Shown here piece by piece: positions 1 to 10,891 of a stretch of DNA of 64,000 nucleotides. Within the stretch, counting starts at the first letter, position 1, and each line of letters starts with the position of its first letter. The DNA comes from Chrysemys picta bellii (taxonomy: Eukaryota; Chordata; Testudines; Emydidae). Below the pieces are notes generated by a model. That model was not told the DNA's origin. It did no database searches and saw only the letters and a list, made by a program, of their open reading frames with translations. Location: the NCBI RefSeq assembly GCF_011386835.1, contig NW_027052923.1:33001-97000 (forward strand). The letters run 5' to 3'. Made by a program: the position numbers and the translations under genes.

Positions 1-2237
1 ACATCTCTACTAGCATACAAACACCTTTGTATTCATCCGAATGAGTATAGTCTAACATTTGAGGCACACATCCAGAAGATAGATAGTGATCTATGTGTGG
101 CAGATTTTGTAATGGATACAAGCTGATCAAAAGAAGTTGTATAACTCCCCTACGAGTTAGTGCAAGTTCACCAACAAAGTGGCCACTCAAAGAACAAGGA
201 ATAAAATAGACTTGTCCTTGAAGTTTAATAAAGTGATTTTATTTGCTGGTTGGCTATCGTCTGACATGGCCAACAGCTCAGAAAGTTTGTATGAATAACA
301 AAGTTGGTCCTGTTTGTCACAGTGGTTTAAGGATACACATGAGGAGCCTCTCTATCACTAAAACAAGTTTTCAGGCCACTACCCACCTTCTCTGAAGCAC
401 ATCTAACATCTTATCAGTGCAGGACAGATAAGGATCAATACTCCCTTCCACAGTACCCAATGAAATTCCATCTTCACTAGATTATTGTCCATATCTTATA
501 TCATAGAATGGCTTTCTGGAATGTAATTGTTAATAATAGCCCTTTACATGTAGTTCGTCGTATATGAACCATTATTATAATATGCAAAGAAGAGGTTATA
601 GAAAGCTGGAATCTTTTATATCTAGCTGTTCCAAGACTTGAATAATGCAACTAAAAGTTTTTTCACTGTAGCTATGTATCTTTGTTTGAACAGGTGTTGT
701 ATAAATAAGTAATTCTGCTTCAATTAAACGTAAAGAAAGGAAGGAAAAAAGCTGAAAAGTTTACATAAACAAGCAACCTAATGTAAATCACCAATTTTAA
801 AAAAGGTTTAATTAGTTAAGATACCATGTTGCTAGATACTATAAACTTGACATAACTCTGGTGTTGTGTGTTAGCAAACTGAAAGAGCATCATGCTGTTT
901 GCCCTAACGGAAATGCAAATTGAATTTCATTACTATTATCCTTTTAGTGTCTTTTGCTTTTAATTCCTGTATGCTTAGCAGAGATTGCTCATTTAGCTTA
1001 ATTTGGTAAGATTTAAGGTATTTTAATTCACATCAAGTATATTTCAAGTATGGTTACATTAAAAATAATTGCTAACATTTTATGTTGAGCCTACTTTAAA
1101 TGTGTTTCTTCTAAAATAATTCTGGCCCAAAAACTGAAAAGATGTGACAAATGTAAATTTATATTTCTATAATAAAAAGATATAGCAAACACATAGTAAT
1201 TTACATATCTTTCCTGAAATATTGCATAGTGGCTTTGTCAGTGCTGGTAAGTCCATTTCAAGGATGTCGCCCTTAGTCCATTAGTTTGGATAATGAGCCC
1301 TATAAAGTACATTTATAACTCATGGCACTGCAAGGAGATGGATTCTAATTTTCATCCTTTTATCTAGACACATTGAAAGAAGGTCAATGGAGGGTTCTGT
1401 ATGATTCATTGTCCCAACACATATCAGATGACAGAGACCTGATAATGTCAGTGCATAAGTGTTTTCCTTATTTGGTAGCAGCACTAGAAAGAAATCTTCT
1501 CATGATCATCCTTTGAAGTGAAGTGGAAACTGATATTAAAAGAAGCAAGAAGCACTATCTTTTTTTCTGTTTAAAGCCTTATCAGACATATGACTTGATA
1601 GCTATTCCTGAACAAAGGAGAGAAAACAACACTTAACAGGAAAATAAAAAGCCTATATAGTTGCTTTTGCTGGCTTTGAGTGATGCAACATGACATTTAA
1701 TCAACCTTTCCCCCTCCAGAATGTTTGGGGGGGATGGGGGAAACTTGTTTCATAAACAATATAAAAGGTTATAATTAGATATGAATGTGCCAGCTTGACT
1801 TGCTTGTTTATTAGCAGTATTTAAATGAGTGCTCTAGAGTGAAATTAGTTCAGCTCACATTTAAAAAAAATAGAAGTAACAAGTGAAATACTTGTTGAGT
1901 AGAACGATTTACATTATATGCATATGGTATTTCATGTTTAAACTTGATAATAAAATATTAAACATTTATTTAAAATATGTAATTTTAATATTTAATATAT
2001 TTAAATGGACTATGTGCACTGAAACTGTTGAATTTAGACAGTTAGAATGTTAGACAGGTGGTTTGCAAATCGCACATTGTCCATTATTATGAAACTAATA
2101 TTTAGATTTTACAACTTTTTTATACCCTTGTCACTATTAAGTTCTTGCTACCATTCCGACTAAGTCATGAGTCTATTCTATCCGTATTTCTCTTCTGACT
2201 CTCATTTCAAGCACCGACTTTCCATAGAAAGTTGGGG

Positions 2238-2303
2238 TGAAATCCTGGTCTCACTGAAGACAATGCCAGCCCTACCATCTACTTAAATAGGGACAGGATT
2301 TCA
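2238..2303. repeat. Palindromic miniature repeat relic
   Basis: The two ends are inverted copies: TGAAATCCTG at the left and its exact complement at the right, with weaker pairing continuing inward for about 22 bases. This looks like an old miniature inverted-repeat element. I associate this kind of sequence with ancient amniote repeats but cannot name the family. Confidence 0.5.
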
Positions 2304-2939
2304 TCTTTTGTGGGCTTTTTAGGTTTGTTTACTGTAAGAAAACTGACTAACTAATGTTATAGAAAATGTTTATGCTTACTTTATAATCAGATATTTTATT
2401 GGTAGATGAGTAATACATTCTGGAGTGTGCTCCTTTGAGGCAACTGATTTGTGTCACTTATTTGGGTAGCCGATTCAAAAAGGCTTCACTCTTCTAAGTG
2501 GGAGATGTTTTGCATGTCAGCCAAAAAGTTCAGCGAAAAAGTGTTCAATGTTTTTATATAGAAAATGATCTGACATTATAGAAAGCCTTAAAAATCCTTT
2601 TGAGAATCCAGTATTAAACCTTAAAGATCTTTGTGACATTAAAAAAAAAATAGCCCCAAAGGAAGAAACTGTAGAATGTATATCCTACTTGAAGTTGAAC
2701 TAAGAACAGCAGTCATTAAGAAGGGTATCCTCTGAAATTGTAGTCTTGTCCAATATGTTCAGCTTCTCAGCTTTGGGAAAATATAAACAAACATGGCTTC
2801 AAAGCATGTCAGCTGGTCAGTAGTGGCAAGTTTTAATTATTGCCCTTAGCAAACATGTTTAATTTGTTTCTAACAATGTTTTAATCTTTAGTTGCTAAGT
2901 GTAACTATTTTGTTTTTATTCTTCAAGTGATGGTCTTTA

Positions 2940-4316
2940 TGTGTATTCCATACTTGGGTATGCATGCGCCTAAGTTCAGATTTTTTTTTTACAGGAAGTG
3001 TCCATTGACCCATACATGCACCGTAGCTTTATTTGTACTGTGAACCAAAGGCATCAAGGGTGATGCACGAGAACACCTCTCCAGTTCCTTCTTACCACTG
3101 CATGGTCTGAGTCAGAATCTTTGGTGCCCTCAGCTCCTTTCTATTGCAACATTTCTGTAAATATATTGTATATAGTTTGTTTTGCTGGCTTTATAGTATA
3201 GTGTGATCTTCAGTCATCCTGTCACACCTAGATTTTTTTCAAGGGACTTCTTGGATCCTTTCCACCACTGATGAAATTCGCACCTTAGTGGGACCTTAAT
3301 TTCATTCTGTTGTCTCTCATCAGACCTCCCTTTGAGCCTCTGGTCACGTGTTCTATGGCCCATCTGTCTAGGAAGGTGACCTTTCTAATCACTGTAACAT
3401 CAGCCAGAAGTGTCAGTGAGCTGGGAGCTCTCATGGCAGACCTTCCATATACTATCTTTTATAAGGAAAAGGCCTTGTTATGCAGCCACCCCGGATTCAT
3501 CCCTAAAGTAGTGTTTGAGTTTCATGAGTCAAACCATCAACTTGTTAGTATTTTTTCCTAAACCTCATGCCTCGGATGAAGAGAGGAGCCTGCATTCTCT
3601 GGATGTCCAAAGGGCTTTGGTCTTTTATCTAAAAAGAACAAGAGGCATTAGAAAAATACCTAAACCACATGTTTCCGTAGCAGAGAGATCAAAGAGTCAA
3701 GTTATATCTGCTCAGACTTTCGAAATAGATTTCTGGTTGTATTATCCTTTACTAACTAGATCACATGCCCCCTCAGAGGGTGTGAGGGCTCATTCCAGAA
3801 GGGCACAAACAGGCTCTGCTGCATCTCTGAGAGACATACCCCTAGTAGAGGTAAGTAGAGCAACCATCTGGAGATCCTCGAATATCTTCACAAGACATTA
3901 TGCTTGGGTCCTGTTGTCCACTGTGTATATAGCTGTGGGGACTGCATTATTACAGTCAGCTGTCGCTTCTGCTTCCTCACACTCACCATCAGTTTGTCGA
4001 CTGTTTTTTAATCTCCCGCATGTGGAATATACATAGGGACCATCACTTGAAGAAGAAATGGAGGTTACTTACCTGTAACTAGAGGTTCTTCGATATGTGT
4101 GGTGTCTATTTGTATGCCGACACATCCCCTCTGCCATGGATTGTTTGGACTCACGGTAAGAATAGGAACTGGAGAGGCAGTGGCCTGCCTCACCCTTTAT
4201 GTGCTCGGTTTGGAGCACAAGTAGAGCTATGGTGCATTTGCAGTGCATGTGTACTAATGTGTGGAACACAGACAGGGACCACACATCTCAAACTTCCAGT
4301 TACAGGTAAATAACCT
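2940..4316 (+). mobile_element. Internally deleted DIRS-type tyrosine recombinase retrotransposon
   Basis: The 3' half encodes the C-terminal part of a tyrosine recombinase, split over two overlapping reading frames (3310-3561 and 3515-4036), so at least one frameshift separates them. Recombinase landmarks are visible: an H-x-x-R box (HSRR near 3791) and a downstream W-x-S...F-x-RHY block whose tyrosine (about 3899) would be the nucleophile. The stretch 2940-3190 resembles the promoter-like terminal part of turtle DIRS elements from memory, which implies that the gag, RT and RNase H regions are deleted. The element closes with inverted terminal segments at 4063-4107 and 4275-4315. It is inactive. 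The 5' boundary is approximate. Confidence 0.6.
4063..4315. repeat. Inverted terminal segments of the DIRS element
   Basis: The left segment begins GGTTACTTACCTGTAACT. The complement of the right segment begins GGTTATTTACCTGTAACT, and both continue to a GATNTGTGTGG block. About 165 bases lie between the arms. Inverted ends of this kind are characteristic of DIRS-like elements, which lack ordinary direct LTRs. Confidence 0.65.
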
Positions 4317-5052
4317 CTAATTCTTTGAGATCCTTTTTCTCTGCTTGTATAATATTTCAATAAAATAGCTAAACTTCAGCGCATATTCCCCACCATTTTA
4401 GCTTTCTGTACTAGTATTCTTGTTACATATTTTGGTTTTTGGACTCAGTTTTCAGCCTTGATAAGTAAAGAAACATTACTTTGTTGCATTGTACTTTAAC
4501 AGAAGATATGAAGGATTATTATAACCTCAAATATTTCCAGACAATAGTATCACAATTTTTTTATATAGATAGCAGCAGTTTTTTTACTTAGTAAATGAGT
4601 GAATGGCTACCTTGAAGACTAACACCAATGACATTTCCTAGAAAATAACTAGTGTGGAAGTATTTCACAAAAAGGTAGTTAGACCGTATTTCATAGAGGC
4701 TGAATCTGTGTTGTGCCTTCAAAGGGATCCCAGGTCTTAGTTATAAATTATTATTTAATTTGTCATTATTTTTATATTCTAGTAGCATCTACATGCCACA
4801 GTCAAAATCAGAACTTATGCACATATCCTACATGCTGGTACCAGTATAGACAAGGCCTTAGAGAAGTTCTTAATATTAGATTTTCAAACATTTGCCTGAA
4901 GCAAACTTAAAATAATTTTTTTACCTTTTAAAACTCTTATATTTTGTCTTTAAAAGAGTATTATCTATCATGACCATTGTTCTGCTCTTAGAACAACATG
5001 ATCTATTGTGCTTTGTCAATACAACTAAAGAGTTAGATCACAAATGCTTTGT

Positions 5053-5150
5053 AGAATCATAGACAGTAGGGCCAGAAAAGATCACTTGGATCACTCAGTT
5101 TATCCCTTCTCACAACCCCATATTTCTCAAGACTACTCCCTTACAACAGT
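5053..5150 (-). repeat. CR1-like 3' tail, degenerate
   Basis: It begins AGAATCATAGA, the complement of the CR1 terminal octamer repeat, followed by a diverged version of the conserved CR1 tail and 'AGTTTATCCC'. It is heavily mutated and its inner boundary is uncertain. Confidence 0.5.
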
Positions 5151-5688
5151 CAAACTTTCTTTCTTTCTAACTTGTCATTAAAGCTTTATTACTATAGTAA
5201 CCTTGTCCTTGCTTTGATAAAGGGTACCAATGGAAAACTAAGCGTGGTGATACGGGTTTGGACACGTAGTAAGAGTAGGAACTGGAGGTTCCTTATAGGA
5301 AATCATTCTAAGTTTCACTTTTTCAGTTATCACCGTCTGCAGTTGCCATAAAGAGCCAGGGTTAGCAATGTGGATGTAATGCATGATTTTTGTTTGTGAA
5401 ATGATTATATAATGCTCTAATACTATTTTTGGTATAATTTAGAACAAAGAACTGCATGCACTACATTATGTTTCTCTTTTCTTGTAAGGTCGTGTTATAA
5501 GTAATCAGATTTGTGCTAAGGAGTCATTTCTAGCTGTTTATAAGTAAAATACATAGCATTTATTACTAATTGTTGGAAACACAGTTGAATCCCTCAAAAA
5601 ATGTTCAACTTAATGAGCCTAACAAATTACTTATAAAAATTATATCATGAAATTAATCTCTTCCTATTGTGTCGTGCTTCTTTTACAG

Positions 5689-5793
5689 ATGTAAAGCACT
5701 CATAGATCATTTTGGGCAAAGAATAAGTGCTAACTATTTTGTGGTGGAAGACAGTTACCTTTCAGAGAAAACTTGCACAAATGTGTGCTACAG
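5689..5793 (+). CDS. CHM: Rab escort protein 1, exon 10 (internal)
   Basis: REP-1 is the accessory subunit of Rab geranylgeranyltransferase (GGTase II). It presents new Rab GTPases to the enzyme and delivers the prenylated Rab to membranes. This 105-nt exon follows a TTTTACAG acceptor and ends at AG|GTAAAT. It carries one leading base, 34 codons and two trailing bases. The peptide contains [12 protein letters not shown] and YFVVEDSYL, which match the GDI-like fold of REP-1 in the region that sits near residue 410 of the 653-residue human protein. The reading frame passes cleanly to the next exon. Exon number assumes the human 15-exon structure. CHML encodes a similar protein but is intronless, so CHM is preferred. 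Confidence 0.9.
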
Positions 5794-7000
5794 GTAAATA
5801 TTGAGCAAGAAGCATAGTAAATGCTATTTTTTAAAAACCTCCAATATATAAAATATGTTGCAAATGAAACTTCACAACTTGATGCAGAGGGCAGCCTCAT
5901 GGTAATATAGCCTAATCTCTTGTGTGCATATTATAGAGGGCACTATGCACCCTATATTCAGCTCCCCTAGTATTTTCATTATACATTTTTTTTCTGAAGG
6001 GTATTTTTTTTTTTGAAGAACTCTTAACATTTCTGTTCATGCAGCAGGAATTTAGTATTTGTCAGGGGGATATTAATTGGTTTAGAGTGGTGCCTGTTGT
6101 TCAGATTTGGATGAGTGTTGAAAATCATCACTTTTTTCCGTGTTGCTGATCAGAGTTCATTACTAGCTTCTTGTCACAAGGAAGAAAAAAAAAAGTCGTT
6201 CCATTAGCTTTGCACATATACTGCCCTTATGTATTCAATGTGTTCCAGATGGGGGACAGGCAAAATGTATCGGGTACAATATCAGATTGACACAGTCAGT
6301 AGGGGAATTAAGACTTGAGTTCATGATCTCCTGGTTCCCAGCCCAGTGCACCTTTTTTTAGGCTGGAGTCTTTGCCAGAGTGTTTTGAACATATAAATTG
6401 CTATAAAAATGCTAAGTAAGAGACTTGATAAAAAAAATTATCTGTTCTACAGGAAATACCAATATTTTGACATTTGTTTTCATCTCAGATTTGTTTTGAG
6501 TTAATAGTAATCTCTGTATCCAGCTGAGTTGTCATGATGTTTCATGGGAATTGTAGTTCCAGGTCTCTTATGCCCCATTTCTCCTCTGTAGGCCTTGTTC
6601 CCTGGCAAAACTATATCTTGCATCATATACTGTCATCTCTCCTTGTGGTCAAGCTGCCATCATGCTTTGCTTTTTGTTTCAATTTTCCCAATGGAAAGTT
6701 CTTTCAAAAAATTATATTTCCCTGTGGAAAATGACAATGTAGATAGAACCCCATTTTCTGGAGGGGAGATATTTATTTGACAGTTTTCAACCAGCCGTGC
6801 TAAGGACTCTGGAAAATCAGGCCATGTGTCTCAAATTGGGGTATGTCGAAAATTAGGTGCCCAAATTAGTGGAGATATTTTGCAAATTCTGGCTTTAATT
6901 TCCCTATGCTTCAGTTTTCCATTGTGAAACCTCTCCCAAGCTCACGCCGGTGTTGTGAAGATGTGTGTTAGGCTCACATATTACAGTAATTAGTACTGTA

Positions 7001-7094
7001 GGAAAAAGAACAGGAGTACTTGTGGCACCTTAGAGACTAACAAATTTATTAGAGCATAAGCTTTCGTGGACTACAGCCCACTTCTTCGGATGTA
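7001..7094 (-). repeat. Interspersed repeat, Penelope-like end (tentative)
   Basis: Read on the minus strand it has 'AAGCTTATGCTCTAATAAA', then 'TTAGTCTCTAAGGTGCCAC' and 'AGTACTCCTG'. I recognise this as a very abundant turtle and crocodilian repeat end and tentatively link it to Penelope-like elements. A diverged inverted pair of the same block lies at 47303-47448. Confidence 0.5.
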
Positions 7095-7985
7095 GGAAAG
7101 AAGATGAGAAAAATACTTGTCCTTTGTTTCATGCAGCATTTGGATGGTGTACAGTAAATAAGGAATGGGGGCATACTTTGAGGATAAAAATAAATATTGA
7201 ATACCTCAGTCCCTGAGCACCGTTTATCCTGTGCAGTGATGTCTATCTCTATATTTGTGTACAGACACACATGGGTTTGTTTGTGGTGGAAAACTTGCTT
7301 TTCAAATTGAAAGTGATTGACAATATAGCTTGAGGCAGTAGTGCCCACCTGGGGTCGCTCTTCCAATCCAAACACCAATAGTTTTCTCTACAAACTTAAA
7401 AACATCAGTCTTTGTTGTTACTTCCTTTTTAAGGTATTTTTTTACCCTAAATATGTTGTAGATGCAGTTACAGTTCTTCCTTTTGAGATTTTTCTTGTTT
7501 AGCTCACATCTTCATATGATGCTGGCAGCCAGCAAGAATTCCGTAGCCTTATTGGTAGCGATCGTTGCATCATTTCCCTCCCTCCCTCCCCCCCAAAAAA
7601 AATTCTTTCAGAACATTGTTTCGGGGAGCCTTTTGGTGCTCCTGGTGTAGTATTTAAAAGTAACATTATTCTTGTACCATTTTTGCTTTATGTACCATGG
7701 CTTTTGTTGCTGAATAGCCTGACCAAGTAGCACAAGAGCCAGGAAGCTTGACCCAGATGCTGCAGAAAGTGCAATAAATAGAAATGTCTCAAATATACAG
7801 TTTTTAGGCATTGAATACGATTCATCGAGGCCATGTGATTTTTGTAATTTATATGATGAGTTGCATGTTTCTAAAATTAAAAATTTTTTCTTGTTCATTT
7901 CCTTTTTCCTACTGAATGCATATGAAATGTGTCAGTAATATAGGTATTTGTGCATAAAAATATAAAATTGCCTCAAAATGCTATT

Positions 7986-8053
7986 TATTTTATAACCAGA
8001 ATGTTATAGAATCTCTGCAATGTAGAATTATATAATATTCTGGTTACAAAATA
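7986..8053. repeat. Short perfect-arm hairpin
   Basis: Two 23-base arms (7986-8008 and 8031-8053) are inverted copies with two mismatches, around a 22-base loop. The core is TAACCAGAAT / ATTCTGGTTA. It may be a miniature transposon or a hairpin-forming transcript. Confidence 0.6.
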
Positions 8054-8208
8054 TTTTTATTCATTTAATAGAAGCTGAAGCCTTGGTCTTGCAGTCTTTT
8101 ACTTGCATTAGTGCTTTTATTTTGGTAATGGCTATAGTGCATTAATTGAGGTTGTAGAAGTGGGCCTACTTCGTAACACAAAATATGTAATTAATAATGT
8201 GTAATCAT

Positions 8209-8933
8209 CAGGGCCGGTGCAAGGAAGTTTCGTGCCCTAGGTGAAACTTCCACCTTGCACCCCCCCACAGCCCCGCGGCAGCTCCCCCCCCGCCCTGAGG
8301 CGTTCCGCCCCCTCCCTCCCCCCGGGGAGCCATGAGGCAGCTCCCCATCCCAGCTCACCTCTGCTCCACCTCCTCCCCGAGCACGCTACCCCCACTCTAA
8401 TTCTCCTCCCCTCCCAGGATTGCGGTGCCAAACAGCTGATTGGCGCCGCAAACCTGGGAGGTGGGAGCAGTGAAGCAGCAACGGCGTGCTTGGGGAGGGG
8501 GCGTAGCAGAGGTGAGCTGGGCTGGGGAGCCCTGCGGCAGCTCCGCCCCCACCCCCCAACACTTTGGGGCACCCCCCCCCCGTGGCAGCTCCCCAGCCCG
8601 GGGAGCCATGTGGCAGCTCCCTGTGGCAGCTCCCCACCCCAGCTCACCTCTGCTCCACCTTCTCCCCGAGTATGCCGCCCCTGCTCTAATTCTCCTCCCT
8701 TCCCAGGATTGCGGCGCCAAACAGCTGATTGGTGCCGCAAGCCTGGGAGGTGGGAGAAGTGGAGCAGCTGCTGCGCTGGGAGAGGGAGTCTGAGCCGCAC
8801 GTGTCAGCGTGCCGCCGGCAGCCCAGCCCAGGTACGCTGTAAAAAAAAAATTGAGGGCACCGCTTTTTGGCGCCCCCAAATCTAGGCGCCCTAGGCAACC
8901 GCCTAGTTTGCCTTAATGGTAGCACCGGCCCTG
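8209..8933. mobile_element. Non-autonomous hAT-type element, GC-rich
   Basis: The element is bounded by perfect 12-base inverted ends, CAGGGCCGGTGC and its complement. Flanking 8-base duplications are GTAATCAT and GTAATAAT (one mismatch). An 8-base duplication is the hAT signature. The interior is strikingly GC- and CpG-rich against AT-rich intron and contains a duplicated block of about 120 bases starting near 8350 and 8640 (each with CAAACAGCTGATTGG). Open frames on both strands here are a by-product of base composition, not genes. Confidence 0.8.
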
Positions 8934-9079
8934 GTAATAATGATAGCTAGCTTATATTTAAGTAACAAAAATAATTTGCCACAGTGGTAATATTGTAACT
9001 AAATTATTTTCAAAAGGCCTGAATCCAAATAGCTGTTTTCTCTCTTGTTAAGTATCATAATTGCTTTATTTAATTGTAG

Positions 9080-9143
9080 GCAGATCTCAAGAGCAGTGCT
9101 CATTACAGATCAGTCCATACTAAAGACAGATTCAGACCAGCAG
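9080..9143 (+). CDS. CHM: Rab escort protein 1, exon 11
   Basis: This 64-nt exon follows a TAATTGTAG acceptor and ends at CAG|GTATGT. Its first base completes the arginine codon begun in exon 10, then 21 codons follow in phase. The peptide includes QISRAVLITDQSILK and ends with TDSDQQ, a highly conserved REP-1 segment. It belongs to the GDI-like domain that forms the Rab-binding platform. There is no sign of decay. Identity is secure from phase and sequence, and CHML is excluded by the introns. Confidence 0.93.
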
Positions 9144-9577
9144 GTATGTATCAATGCCGTATTTGTAATCTTTTTAAATAGTTGTATATGATCAACTTAA
9201 ACTTCTGTGAAGAATTAATTTGTATTTTTGTTTCTATTTGAATCTAGCTTTCCAGTTAATTGGTTCTATTGATATTATCTTAATCCCATTTTTTCTCCTT
9301 AAAGTAGCAAATTAAATGTAAAATCAGTCAAAATGGAAAACTACTAGCTAGCAATGGGACTGGCATATTTTTGTGTTTGTTAATAGTCACTCTGACACCT
9401 TTTGTTAGTAGTCTCAGAGAAACCAAGAATTGAATCAGAATTGAGACTAAACATCAAGCTTATCCCTATGAGAGGTTCCTCTAGGCCAAGACTGGTGTTT
9501 ATTTGTGGAGCTATTTGAGGAAGCTTGCATAGTCCTTGGCACTGTTAATCTGGTGCCTTTCATGATCTGTTCACTCA

Positions 9578-9831
9578 GGGTATATTTACACTGCAATTAG
9601 GCACTCGCAGATAGCCTTTGCCAGCTGACTTGGACTTGCAGGGCTGGGGCTGCAGAGCTGTTTGGTTGCAGTGCAGACATTTGGGCTTGGGCTGCAGTCC
9701 AAGCTATAGAACCCTCCCACCTCACAGGGTCCTAGAGCATGAATGTCTGCGCTGCCATTGAACAGCTCCTCTGCCTGAGCCCTGTGAGCCTGAGTCAGCC
9801 ATAGGTTTTTAATTGCAGTGTAGACATACCC
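9578..9831. mobile_element. Non-autonomous PIF/Harbinger-type miniature
   Basis: The termini are GGGTATATTTACACTGCAAT and, on the complement of the right end, GGGTATGTCTACACTGCAAT. The flanking triplets are TCA and TTA, fitting a degenerate 3-base TWA target duplication. The outer 15 bases match those of the full Harbinger at 26745, so that family could have mobilised it. It is 254 bp with no coding capacity. Confidence 0.75.
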
Positions 9832-10672
9832 TTAATGTTTAAGGGGAATTTTTTTTTAAATAGCATAATATATTTAGTTTAAATCAGATACTGTATACTA
9901 GTGCTTCTCAACCCATAGAGTGCAACTTGCAGATTGGTCACATGGGATGCTCACTGAATCAAATCCCCAGGGTTGAAGCAAAATTGGTAGAACCATGTAG
10001 CTAGAACCCAATGGAAGGCAGAAAGGAGTGACTTTCTCCCTCGTCCATCCTGCTGCTCCTCTGTTCCCAAATCTAATCACAGTGCAGCCTTTAACTCACC
10101 TGCACAGTGGTCAGCTCTGGGGAAGGTGAAGCAGCAATTCTAGAAGCTGTGGCGCCAGCTTCACAGCCTCTTGCAGCAGCTGTGCCCAGAGTTAAGTGTT
10201 ACATAAGTGGAATATAGGAGAGAAGAGAAGCATCCACAAAGCCAGTTATTACCTGCAGTCACAGGAACATAGGTATTAGACCCAGGTCCACAGAATCCAG
10301 TATCTTACCTGTGACAGTAGCCAGCACCAAATCCTGCATAGGAAAGCGAAAGAGAACCTGCAGTAGACAGATGTGGGATAACACTGCTCTACAGCCAAAA
10401 TGCTTCTGAAATAAATGTAGTCAAACTTTACTAATTCTGGGTCACTGAGAACGAAAATGATGCTTAAAATTGTTGATTGGCTCTAGTTTTCAAGATATGC
10501 TATTGGGTCAGTACATACGACCCTTGACTTGGGAAGGGCAGAGGATAAGTGAATTATAAAGGGAAGGGATCTCAGTTTAAACCAGAAATGACTAAAATAC
10601 ACCTTTGACTAGATCTATGAATAAATCTATGACTGGGTTTGGACAGTACTTGCTTTTTAGGCGAAACAATGA

Positions 10673-10754
10673 ATGATGCAATCTGAAGCTGGTAGTGCAT
10701 CATACATGATATGAATTGCATCATGTTATTCCTAGAAGTCATGGATGATGCAAT
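10673..10754. promoter_or_regulatory. Subterminal ATGATGCAAT repeats
   Basis: Three exact copies of the 10-mer occur within 82 bases, two forward and one inverted, with a partial fourth (GTGCATCAT) near 10696. They lie between the left terminal repeat and the start codon of the transposon protein. Clustered subterminal motifs in CACTA elements bind transposon proteins. By analogy these are candidate binding sites, but no function is shown here. Confidence 0.45.
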
Positions 10755-10891
10755 CATAACGAAGCTTACATCACTCTGCTGAACAAATTGCCCTATATCA
10801 GCTCTAGAAATCATACAGTGTCGTGCTCTCTTATTTGTCCGTGTTTGATTTTGCAAAGGGACACATTTCTGTTTAGCCAAAGTGAGCAGAG

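Larger units (their letters stand above)
1..5688 (+). other. CHM: CHM intron 9, 3' part
   Basis: AT-rich intronic sequence upstream of the first exon in the window. I looked for the preceding CHM exon and saw nothing convincing, so it lies outside. It contains a palindromic relic near 2.2 kb, a deleted DIRS element at 2.9-4.3 kb and a CR1-like tail near 5.1 kb. The remainder shows no recognisable feature. The intron number assumes the human 15-exon layout. Confidence 0.7.
5794..9079 (+). other. CHM: CHM intron 10
   Basis: About 3.3 kb. It contains a turtle-type repeat at 7001-7094, a small hairpin at 7986-8053 and a GC-rich hAT miniature at 8209-8933. The region 6290-6360 resembles the tail of an old MIR/CORE-like SINE. 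No coding potential is supported elsewhere. Confidence 0.85.

Noticed and set aside
1..5688. A reptilian copy of miR-361, which lies in a CHM intron in mammals
   Set aside because: No match to the mature sequence as I remember it was seen in the intron sequence visible here; most of the intron may lie outside the window.
8237..8925. Several overlapping open frames of 80-210 codons on both strands
   Set aside because: They lie wholly inside the GC-rich hAT miniature. Low stop density follows from base composition, and the peptides are low-complexity P/G/S/A-rich.
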